The position numbers and the translations under genes were made by a program. Shown here piece after piece: positions 1-5,207 of a DNA stretch of 5,207 nt (position 1 is its first letter; the number at the start of each line of letters is the position of its first letter). Source of the DNA: Akkermansia muciniphila. GTDB taxonomy: Bacteria > Verrucomicrobiota > Verrucomicrobiia > Verrucomicrobiales > Akkermansiaceae. The notes under the pieces are model-generated. The model searched no databases and was not told the origin of the DNA. It saw only the letters and a list, made by a program, of their open reading frames with translations. The stretch spans positions 1 through 5,207 of the forward strand of contig CALPMD020000118.1 of NCBI GenBank assembly GCA_943324575.2, written 5' to 3'.

Positions 1-1
1 A

Positions 2-133
2 CATGGTCACAACGAAGGTGACGACCCGAGCTACACACAGCCGTTGATGTACAAGGCCATTGCTGAAAAGCGCAGTGTCCGCAAGATGTATGTGGAACAA
101 CTGGTGAAGCGTGGTGACATCAGCCTTGGGTGA
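2..133 (+). pseudogene. sucA: Fragment of 2-oxoglutarate dehydrogenase E1 (SucA/Kgd), both ends missing
   Basis: The frame starting at base 2 is open from the window edge and reads [18 protein letters not shown], then a charged stretch ending [13 protein letters not shown] and a TGA at 131-133. The GHNEGD(D/E)PSxTQPLMY block, followed after some 20 residues by an (E/R)GDI segment, is characteristic of the thiamine-diphosphate-dependent E1 subunit of 2-oxoglutarate dehydrogenase. That enzyme decarboxylates 2-oxoglutarate in the TCA cycle and passes the succinyl group to the E2 lipoyl domain. In the family the chain continues for several hundred residues past this point with an EAE-containing helix. 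Here it stops right after GDISL, where sequence encoding a different protein begins. The 5' part lies outside the window. The wording of the motif ([20 protein letters not shown]) reminds me of actinobacterial Kgd-type enzymes, but I could not test this. Family assignment is confident. Whether this is a genuine broken gene or an assembly chimera is not decidable here. Confidence 0.82.
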
Positions 134-597
134 TGGCTGCCGTAAATCGCCAAGTCTTTCCAGATATCCGCGAGGACATGTTCATCAGCATGACTTACGG
201 TATTCTTGATGCCGAAAATGGAAAACTCACTCTCGCCCGCGCGGGCCACGAGCCAGCCCTTCTCTTCCGCAAAGAAACCGGCAAAGTCGAGCTCCTGCGC
301 TCGCCTGGCCTTGCCCTCGGCATTGATAGTGGATCGGTTTTTGAGCGCGTCACACGTGATCAAGAAATCGAACTGAAATCCGGTGACTGCGTCCTCTTCT
401 ACACCGACGGGGTTAAAGAAGCTCTTGATGCCCACGATGAAGAATTCGGGATAGAGCGCATGTGTGAAACCTTCCGTATAGCTGCGCCCCTCGGCGCGGA
501 GGGCATTCTATCTCAAATGCAAAGCGAACTTGGACGATTCACCGGCCAAGGACCGCAAATGGACGACATCACACTCGTAGCTATTGAGAAACGCTGA
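130..597 (+). pseudogene. C-terminal half of a SpoIIE/RsbU-type PP2C serine phosphatase, N-terminus missing
   Basis: The frame from 130 (GTG, with ATG at 133) encodes 155 residues matching the second half of a SpoIIE-type PP2C domain. Visible blocks are MFISMTYGILD (residues 17-27), ARAGHEPALLF (36-46), the SPGLALGI stretch (58-65), the strand and metal-site motif LFYTDGVKEA (89-98), an EEFGIERM segment (104-111) and the terminal MDDITLVAIEKR (144-155). D145 and D146 sit where the family has its conserved metal-binding DD. Such phosphatases dephosphorylate phosphoserine on anti-sigma-factor antagonists in partner-switching pathways and usually carry an N-terminal sensor (PAS, GAF, HAMP or receiver). 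The first half of the catalytic domain, with the GDYYD and GDVSGKG-type motifs that supply other metal ligands, is absent. The DNA immediately upstream encodes part of SucA in another frame. The GTG/ATG at 130-133 is therefore probably an internal codon and not a true start. A lone 155-residue product would be expected to be inactive. The gene converges on gspF. Confidence 0.8.
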
Positions 598-642
598 GGC
601 TCGCCAGGCTTCGCTTGCAGCTCCAATCTTAAATGAGGAAGA
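598..642. other. Convergent intergenic gap with a weak AT-rich hairpin
   Basis: Only 45 bases separate the phosphatase stop from the gspF stop on the opposite strand. A 6-bp inverted repeat (AATCTT at 625-630 and AAGATT at 639-644, 8-base loop) sits at the boundary and overlaps the gspF stop codon. It is AT-rich and lacks a clear U-tract on either strand, so it is at best a weak bidirectional terminator. Confidence 0.3.
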
Positions 643-1905
643 TTATTTGAGGTTAGCGATCGTCTGAAAGATGGCCGTGATCATCAAATAAGCCATGGTG
701 CCAATGAGGCCAGCCATGACAATCAAAACGCTGGGCATGATCAGTGCCATGATTCTCTGCAAATCCTTATCCAGCTCCTTGTCGTAGCGCTCGGCGGCGC
801 GGCGCAGGGATTGGTCGATTTTGCCGGTTTGTTCGCCAACGGAGATCATATCGATGAGCAGGGGCGGGAAGGCGCCGTTGCGGATGAGGGCTTTGGAGAA
901 GGAACGACCGTCGCCGACTTGGCCGATGACTTTGTCGAGCTCGCCGCGGAGGCCGCGGTTTTGGGTGGCGTCGCGGGAGAGTTCGAGGGCGCGAAGTAGG
1001 GGCAGGCCGTTGCCGACGAGGTTGGCCATGGTTTCGAGAAACTGGACGTAGAATCGGCTGGTGATGACGGGGCCGACGAGCGGGAGCTTGAGTTTCATTC
1101 GATCCCAAGCGGGCTTGTTGGCGTCGTTGTCCTTCCAGGCTTTGAAGAAGATGCCCGCGGCGATGAGGGTGATCAGGATGACGATCCACCATTTGCTGAT
1201 GAAGGCGGAGGCACCGATGAGGATGGCGGCTCCGAGGGGCATTTTGCCGCCGCTGCTGTGGATCAGGGCGGTGAGCTGCGGAATGAGGACGGTGATGAAA
1301 ACGATAGAAACGCCGATGCCCGCGAGAACGAGGAAGGCGGGGTAGATCATCGCGAGGATGAGGCGGGCTTGGAGCTCGGCGAGGGTTTTGAGGTAGTGGG
1401 CTTGGCGCTTGAGGATGTCGTCGAGCGCGCCGGATGCCTCGCCAGCGGCGGCGAGCGAGCAATAGAGCGGGCCGAAGCTGGGGCTGACTTTTTTCAGCGC
1501 GACGGAGAAGTTGACGCCATCTCGGACGATTTGGCGGATCTTGAAGGAGACGGCCTTGAGGTTGCCGAGCTCCTGGCGGTTTTCCATCGACTTGAGGGCG
1601 GGCTCCAGCTGGAGACCGGCGCTGAGCATGTCGGAAAGTTCTTCGGTGAAGAGCACGACTTCCTGACGCTTCAGCTTGATCGGGCCATCGGGGATGGCGG
1701 CTTCTTTGGCTTCGGCCTTGTCGTCCGCCTTGGCTTTGCCGCTGGTCTGTTTGGCCGAGGCTGCGGCTGCCGTTTCCTTGAGACTGACGGGCTGGAGACC
1801 TTTGCGGTCGAGCACGCGCAAGGCTTCGGGACGGTCCGCGGCGTCGATTTCGCCGGTGGTGACGGATCCGTTAGCGGCGAGAGCTTTGTAGGCGAAGAGA
1901 GGCAT
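643..1905 (-). CDS. gspF: Type II secretion / type IV pilus inner-membrane platform protein (GspF/PilC family)
   Basis: This 420-residue protein has the normal GspF/PilC size and architecture. It opens with MPLFAYKALAANGSVTTGEI, the typical N-terminal signature (xxFxYKAxxxxGxxxxGxI). Next come a helix ending in DRKGLQPVSL, an Ala/Lys-rich linker (about 45-72), and then two repeated T2SSF domains (about 85-210 and 287-413). Each repeat has the family's GE-(x)G motif: GEASGALDDIL at 155-165 and GEQTGKIDQSL at 357-367. Hydrophobic segments at about 183-210, 225-255 and 386-414 fit the three membrane spans of the family. The protein forms the cytoplasmic-membrane platform that couples the GspE/PilB ATPase to assembly of the pseudopilus or pilus. 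It lies 48 bases downstream of gspE on the same strand, a typical operon pairing. The ATG at 1903-1905 is supported by the N-terminal signature, although no clear Shine-Dalgarno sequence precedes it. PilC and GspF cannot be told apart with certainty without the rest of the gene cluster. Confidence 0.93.
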   Translation of the reverse strand: MPLFAYKALAANGSVTTGEIDAADRPEALRVLDRKGLQPVSLKETAAAASAKQTSGKAKADDKAEAKEAAIPDGPIKLKRQEVVLFTEELSDMLSAGLQLEPALKSMENRQELGNLKAVSFKIRQIVRDGVNFSVALKKVSPSFGPLYCSLAAAGEASGALDDILKRQAHYLKTLAELQARLILAMIYPAFLVLAGIGVSIVFITVLIPQLTALIHSSGGKMPLGAAILIGASAFISKWWIVILITLIAAGIFFKAWKDNDANKPAWDRMKLKLPLVGPVITSRFYVQFLETMANLVGNGLPLLRALELSRDATQNRGLRGELDKVIGQVGDGRSFSKALIRNGAFPPLLIDMISVGEQTGKIDQSLRRAAERYDKELDKDLQRIMALIMPSVLIVMAGLIGTMAYLMITAIFQTIANLK

Positions 1906-1953
1906 CGTTGGGTAAAACTGAAATAGGGAAAGCGGAAAGCTGAAATGCGCCGC

Positions 1954-3669
1954 TTACTCGCCGCCGCCGATATCGGAGGAGGTGACGGAGATGACTTCTT
2001 CAATGGTAGTTTCGCCTTTCATCACCTTGTGCCAGCCGTATTCGCGCATCGGGACGTAGCCGTCGCGGACGGCTTGGGCGCGGAGTTCGACGGCTTGGGC
2101 GCGGTGGACGACGAGTTCCTGCATCGCTTGGGTGAGCAGGATGATTTCGTAGATGGCGAGACGGCCAGAGAAGCCAGTCATGCGGCAGCGGTCGCAGCCC
2201 TTCGGGGAATAGACTTGGCCGTTGAGTTCGGGTGGCACGCCGAGGTTGCGGAGGTCTTGGGTGCTGACTTCGCGCGGAGTTTTGCAATGCGGGCAGAGGC
2301 GGCGGACCAGCCGTTGGGCGAGGAACGCACGGACAGCGGCGGAGACGAGGAAGGGTTCCACACCCATGTCGATGAGTCGGCTGATGCCGCCCATGGCATC
2401 GTTGGTGTGGAGGGTGGAGAAGACCAAGTGGCCGGTGAGCGAGGCGCGGATGGCGATTTCCGCGGTCTCAAGGTCGCGGATTTCCCCGATCATCACGATG
2501 TTCGGGTCGGCGCGGAGGATCGAGCGCAGGGCGGTGGCGAAGGTCAGGCCGATCTCGTTTTTCACGGCGATCTGCATGACGCCGACGAGTTTGTTTTCGA
2601 CGGGGTCTTCGACGGTGACGATGCGCCGCTCGGGGTGGTTCACTTCGGTGAGGAAGGAATAGAGGCTGGTGGATTTACCCGATCCGGTCGGGCCGGTGAT
2701 CAGGATGATGCCGTTGGGTAGGTGCAACAGCGACTCGATCTTCTTGAGAACGAACGGCTCCATGCCGAGTTTGGCGATGTTGAACTTCTCTTGGTTGAGA
2801 AGACGCAGTGAAACACTTTCGCCCTCGACTGTGGGCACGGTGGCGACGCGGACGTCGATGGTTGCGCCTTCGAACTGGAGGTTGATCCGGCCGTCCTGCG
2901 GCACGCGGCGCTCGGCGATGTCGAGGCGAGCCATGATTTTGAGACGAGCGATGACAGAACTTTGCAGCGCCTTGATGTTTTCCGGCACGGCGATCTCGAC
3001 CAAGCGACCGTCGATACGGTAACGAATGCGGAGATTGGTGCTCAAAGGCTCGACGTGAATATCGGTGGCGCGCTGGTCGAGCGCCTCGCGGATGATCTGG
3101 TTGACGAATTTGACGACGCTGGCCTCTTCATCATCATCTTGGTCGATGACGTTGGCTTCGTCTTCGCCGTGTTCCAAGTGGTCGTAATCGAAATCGCGGC
3201 CTTCGAGGATTTGCTCGAACGTGTCGGCTCCGACCCCGTAGAGGCGGCGCAGCGCTTCGTGCAGGCGCTTGCGGGAGGCCATGCACCAGTCGATCGGCAG
3301 TTCGAGTTCTTGGGCCGCGGCTTGGCGGGCGATGAGATTGAAGGGGTCGAAAGTGACGAGTTTCAGGCGCTTGTGGTGGCCGTCGCCTGTGATGGCGACG
3401 GGCAGCAGACGGTGGCGCAGCGCCAGACGCGGACCGCAGGCTTCACGCAAGGGCAGGGGAACTTCCGCCATCGGGATGCTGTCCAGCCACTCGATGCCGA
3501 GATCATGCGCGAGTTCGCGTAGGTAGCTTTCTTCGTCGACGACATCCGCGTCCAATATGTCGTCGATGGCCGAGCGTTGGCGTTGGGCAGAAGTCCGCAG
3601 GACTTCCGTGAGAGCGGGAATGTCCTCGCAACCGATGCGACGGGCGGGTTCGATCAAAAGCTGGGTCAT
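1954..3669 (-). CDS. gspE: Type II secretion / type IV pilus assembly ATPase (GspE/PilB family)
   Basis: This 571-residue cytoplasmic hexameric ATPase powers pseudopilus or type IV pilus extension. Residues 1-150 form an N-terminal region resembling the GspE/MshE N-domain. An acidic linker (about 159-183) follows, then the ATPase core. Visible core motifs are ATDIHVEP (201-208), RYRIDG (216-221), RRVPQDGRI (254-262), Walker A GPTGSGKST (326-334), Asp box TVEDPVE (352-358), Walker B IVMIGEIRD (391-399) and His box LTGHLVFSTLHTNDA (411-425). A four-cysteine zinc motif is also present: C459/C462 (CPHC) and C492/C495 (CDRC). The zinc site is characteristic of the GspE/PilB extension ATPases and is absent from PilT retraction ATPases. 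All catalytic motifs are intact. gspF follows after 48 bases, so the two are probably co-transcribed. The ATG at 3667-3669 gives a family-like length, but no strong Shine-Dalgarno site is visible upstream. A choice between GspE and PilB needs the surrounding cluster, which is not in view. Confidence 0.95.
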   Translation of the reverse strand: MTQLLIEPARRIGCEDIPALTEVLRTSAQRQRSAIDDILDADVVDEESYLRELAHDLGIEWLDSIPMAEVPLPLREACGPRLALRHRLLPVAITGDGHHKRLKLVTFDPFNLIARQAAAQELELPIDWCMASRKRLHEALRRLYGVGADTFEQILEGRDFDYDHLEHGEDEANVIDQDDDEEASVVKFVNQIIREALDQRATDIHVEPLSTNLRIRYRIDGRLVEIAVPENIKALQSSVIARLKIMARLDIAERRVPQDGRINLQFEGATIDVRVATVPTVEGESVSLRLLNQEKFNIAKLGMEPFVLKKIESLLHLPNGIILITGPTGSGKSTSLYSFLTEVNHPERRIVTVEDPVENKLVGVMQIAVKNEIGLTFATALRSILRADPNIVMIGEIRDLETAEIAIRASLTGHLVFSTLHTNDAMGGISRLIDMGVEPFLVSAAVRAFLAQRLVRRLCPHCKTPREVSTQDLRNLGVPPELNGQVYSPKGCDRCRMTGFSGRLAIYEIILLTQAMQELVVHRAQAVELRAQAVRDGYVPMREYGWHKVMKGETTIEEVISVTSSDIGGGE

Positions 3670-3761
3670 GAGCGGCTACTTACTGCTAAATAAATGCCTC
3701 ACGAGCGCGATCTTGTCTCTTCAATTTCACCAAATCAACTAAAGTCCGAACTCATCCTCCC
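3670..3761 (-). promoter_or_regulatory. Probable gspE-gspF upstream region (no convincing promoter boxes)
   Basis: About 90 bases lie between the RRM terminator and the gspE start. Because the terminator is strong and gspE is the next gene on the same strand, the operon promoter is expected here. The best sigma-70-like pair I can see is TTGATT followed after 17 bases by CAAGAT, which is a poor -10 match. I therefore mark the region and not a specific promoter. Confidence 0.3.
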
Positions 3762-3799
3762 AAAAAAAGACCCGACCCCCCTCAAAAGGAGAATCGGGC
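3762..3799 (-). terminator. Rho-independent terminator downstream of the RRM gene
   Basis: On the minus strand, about 35 bases past the RRM stop codon, the RNA would form CCCGAUUCUCC - loop UUUUGA - GGGGGGUCGGG. This is an 11-bp stem with eight Watson-Crick pairs and three G-U pairs, followed by UCUUUUUUU (3762-3770 on the opposite strand). It ends the RRM transcript before gspE. The mirror RNA from the plus strand would have C-A mismatches where the minus-strand RNA has G-U pairs, so the element reads as directional. Confidence 0.8.
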
Positions 3800-3834
3800 G
3801 CTTTTTAAAAAAACGTATAACGGGAATCGTCTAA

Positions 3835-4272
3835 TTACCAACGGCCACCGCCGCCACCGCCGCCACGACGATCACCGCCGCCGCCGCCTTTGTAGCCGCC
3901 GCCACCGCCGCCGCCGCCGCCATAGCCGCCGCCGCCACCTTTGTAGCCACCGCCACCGCCGCCGCCGCCACCATAGCCGCCGCCGCCGCCGCCACTTGGA
4001 CGGGATTCTTTCGGTTCGGATGCGTTGACGCGGAGAGCACGACCGTTGTAGTCGTAATCATTGAGAGCCTCGATGGCTGCATTCAACTGGGTTTGGTCGC
4101 CGAGCGTGACGAAAGCAAATCCCTTGGATTGTCCGGTTTCACGGTCAGTGATGATTTTTACCCGTTCGACGGGTCCAAAAGCGGCGAAGAGGCCAGTAAC
4201 GTCTCCTTCTGTAGCAGTGTATGGCAAATTGCCCACGTAGATATCCATATAATTCAATTCTGATGACGCCAT
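3835..4272 (-). CDS. RRM-domain RNA-binding protein with glycine-rich tail
   Basis: This is a 145-residue protein with one RNA recognition motif (about residues 10-83). RNP2 is IYVGNL (11-16) and RNP1 is KGFAFVTL (50-57), with aromatic residues Y12, F52 and F54 at the RNA-stacking positions. The order IYVGNLPYTATEGDVTGLF...FGPVERVKIITDRETGQSKGF...AIEALN...NGRALRVN is typical of the small bacterial RRM proteins known from cyanobacteria and other phyla. Those bind single-stranded RNA and are often cold-regulated. The C-terminus (94-145) is almost pure glycine with spaced Tyr, Tyr-Lys and Arg, ending GGRW. It contains two copies of a 17-residue unit and is probably disordered. Two starts are possible: ATG at 4270-4272, or the in-frame ATG at 4246-4248, which gives MDIYVGNL and resembles the usual family N-terminus. 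Neither has a clear Shine-Dalgarno site. The gene has its own terminator and appears monocistronic. The target RNAs cannot be inferred. Confidence 0.92.
   Translation of the reverse strand: MASSELNYMDIYVGNLPYTATEGDVTGLFAAFGPVERVKIITDRETGQSKGFAFVTLGDQTQLNAAIEALNDYDYNGRALRVNASEPKESRPSGGGGGGYGGGGGGGGGYKGGGGGYGGGGGGGGGYKGGGGGDRRGGGGGGGRW
3874..3975 (-). repeat. Two tandem 51-bp repeats encoding the Gly-Tyr-Lys tail
   Basis: Bases 3925-3975 and 3874-3924 are adjacent 51-bp units. Each encodes Tyr-Gly9-Tyr-Lys-Gly5. By eye, the copies differ at four positions, all third-codon GGC/GGT changes, so the two 17-residue peptides are identical. They sit inside a longer GCC/ACC triplet-rich tract, about 3841-3993, which encodes the whole glycine-rich tail. 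Confidence 0.9.
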
Positions 4273-4452
4273 TGTGTTTTAGCACATTTTTTGCAATCAA
4301 GGCGTCACCGATTTAACAAAAAAACGATCGAGCAAGCTTTGTTGCCGTTCAATCGAACTGATTTTTAGGCTGGCTTGAATCGAAATTGCAAGAATTCATT
4401 TTTATCATGCGCCTAAAATGTGCGCCGAAAAAACCAGGAGCACAGAACTTTT
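4273..4452 (-). promoter_or_regulatory. AT-rich leader and probable promoter region of the RRM gene
   Basis: This 180-base non-coding stretch lies between the oppC stop and the RRM start, both on the minus strand. A possible sigma-70-like pair is TTGCAA (4386-4391) and TAAAAA (4362-4367) with an 18-base spacer, which would leave a leader of some 80 bases. A second candidate is an extended -10-like TGCTAAAAC close to the first ATG, compatible only with the downstream start at 4248. I see no strong intrinsic terminator behind oppC. A 6-bp direct repeat, TGCGCC, occurs twice at about 4408-4425. Confidence 0.35.
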
Positions 4453-5207
4453 TTAGTTTTTAGCGGACTTGGGATCCAGCGAATCGCGCAAACCATCACC
4501 TAAAAAATTGAGGGCAAATAGCGTGCTGGCGAAAAAAAAGGACGGGAAAAACAGCATCAGCCAACTAGTTTCCATGCGATCCGCTCCCTCTTTGATTAAA
4601 ATTCCCCATGAGCTATTCGGCGGTTTCACCCCCAGACCAAGAAAAGACAGGACGCTTTCTAGCAGCATAATCCCTGGCACGGCGAGAGTGGTGTAGATAA
4701 TGATGGGCCCAATAACGTTCGGCAGAATATGGCGAAACAAAATCCGCGAACGGCCCAAGCCGAGCGAAACCGCGGCCTCCACGAAATCCTGCTTTTTCAC
4801 CGCCATCACTTGGGCGCGAACAATCCGCGCGATCGTCAGCCAGCCAATGGCACCGATCGCTATGAACAAGGGAATTAGCGTGGTGATCGGGGCAACACGA
4901 TTCCGCTCAAATCCGGTCACTCGGATGACCCATTCGGTGAATTCGAAAGCCGGCTTATCCATAACCAAGGCGAAAAGGATTACCAGCACTAGAAAGGGTA
5001 GAGAGAACAAAATGTCCACGAAACGCATCAGAAGGTCGTCGACTTTGCCGCCTGCATAGCCCGCCACGGCTCCATAAACCACGCCGATGCAGACGGCCAC
5101 GGCGGTCGCCACCAGTCCAACCAGCAAGGAAACTTGCCCTCCGTATAGCACCCGTGAAAAAAGATCGCGCCCCAACGAATCGGTCCCAAACCAGTGTTCA
5201 CCCGATG
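4453..5207 (-). CDS. oppC: Oligopeptide ABC transporter permease, OppC/DppC type (N-terminus outside window)
   Basis: The minus-strand frame stays open to the window edge and shows 250 residues, starting SGEHWFGTDSLGRDLFSR. This is the conserved HxxGTDxxGRDxxSR entry motif of OppC/DppC permeases, so the true start lies beyond 5207. The TTG at 5173-5175 is an internal Leu codon. Further family features are the VSLLVGL...GAVAGYAGG span, the cytoplasmic EAA loop VEAAVSLGLGRSRILFRHILPN (about visible residues 142-163) that docks on the ATPase subunit, SVLSFLGLGVKPPNSSWG, and the terminal FNFLGDGLRDSLDPK close. Five to six hydrophobic spans are visible. The end (GADRMETSWLMLFFPS...GDGLRDSLDPK) resembles E. 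coli OppC more than DppC. The protein is an inner-membrane half-channel for peptide import, working with OppB, OppD/F and a binding protein, none of which are in view; they would be expected upstream, to the right. A loop at about visible residues 82-108 is longer than in E. coli OppC as I recall it. Confidence 0.92.
   Translation of the reverse strand, partial: SGEHWFGTDSLGRDLFSRVLYGGQVSLLVGLVATAVAVCIGVVYGAVAGYAGGKVDDLLMRFVDILFSLPFLVLVILFALVMDKPAFEFTEWVIRVTGFERNRVAPITTLIPLFIAIGAIGWLTIARIVRAQVMAVKKQDFVEAAVSLGLGRSRILFRHILPNVIGPIIIYTTLAVPGIMLLESVLSFLGLGVKPPNSSWGILIKEGADRMETSWLMLFFPSFFFASTLFALNFLGDGLRDSLDPKSAKN

Noticed and set aside
31..435. Minus-strand open frame (134 codons) across the SucA/phosphatase joint
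   Set aside because: It spans the joint and is antisense to two recognisable protein fragments. The sequence has no domain character.
1258..1926. Plus-strand open frame (222 codons) opposite gspF
   Set aside because: Same pattern: antisense to a real gene, low-complexity Glu/Gly/Ala/Asp composition, no motif.
1945..2721. Long plus-strand open frame (258 codons) opposite gspE
   Set aside because: It lies entirely antisense to a confidently identified ATPase in GC-rich DNA. The product is an Asp/Gly/Glu/Ala-rich string with no recognisable domain, as expected for an antisense shadow.
2962..3522. Plus-strand open frame (186 codons) opposite the N-terminal part of gspE
   Set aside because: Antisense shadow with no family-like motif. 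The opposite strand carries conserved ATPase motifs.
3841..3993. Triplet-rich tract considered as a CRISPR-like or non-coding repeat array
   Set aside because: There are no spacers. The periodicity is codon-based and in frame with the RRM gene, so it is coding low-complexity sequence.
3831..4082. Alanine/valine-rich open frame overlapping the RRM tail
   Set aside because: This is a frame-shifted reading of the GCC-repeat tract. The RRM frame has clear RNP1 and RNP2 motifs.
4400..4452. Possible intrinsic terminator after oppC
   Set aside because: A T-rich run is present on the minus strand, but no stable GC stem precedes it. The TGCGCC elements are direct and not inverted repeats.
5173..5175. 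TTG as a start codon for the permease
   Set aside because: The frame continues upstream with SGEHWFGTDS, which belongs to the conserved OppC entry motif, so the TTG is an internal Leu codon.

Overview
The window looks like part of a chromosome, or a metagenomic contig, from a Gram-negative heterotroph. The protein styles would fit Verrucomicrobiota or a related PVC lineage: a GspE/PilB-GspF/PilC pair, a glycine-rich RRM protein, an OppC permease, and starts without clear Shine-Dalgarno sites. No marker gene fixes the taxonomy, so this is a low-confidence inference. There are no RNA genes, CRISPR arrays, insertion sequences or phage genes that I can support.

Layout. Bases 2-133 (+) encode 43 residues of a 2-oxoglutarate dehydrogenase E1 (SucA/Kgd) protein, ending abruptly at a TGA. 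From about base 130, in another frame, the same strand carries the C-terminal half of a SpoIIE/RsbU-type PP2C serine phosphatase (to 597). Two unrelated protein fragments thus meet at about 120-134. This is the most anomalous point of the window: either a contig or assembly chimera, or a real deletion/recombination junction. A short convergent gap follows (598-642). Then come two minus-strand genes in the order gspE/pilB (3669-1954) and gspF/pilC (1905-643), which form a probable operon for the assembly ATPase and inner-membrane platform of a type II secretion system or type IV pilus. Upstream of them, also on the minus strand, is a separate RRM RNA-binding protein with a glycine-rich tail (4272-3835). 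It is followed by a good intrinsic terminator (3762-3799) that separates it from gspE. At the right edge, on the minus strand, is the C-terminal 250 residues of an OppC-type oligopeptide ABC permease (5207-4453). Its N-terminus lies outside the window.

How they work together. Only gspE and gspF clearly act together: GspE/PilB hydrolyses ATP at the cytoplasmic face and GspF/PilC transmits this to pseudopilus or pilus assembly. The other genes look like independent units. I did not find a convincing new multi-gene system. The points most worth a second look are the sucA/phosphatase junction and the duplicated 51-bp glycine repeat in the RRM gene.
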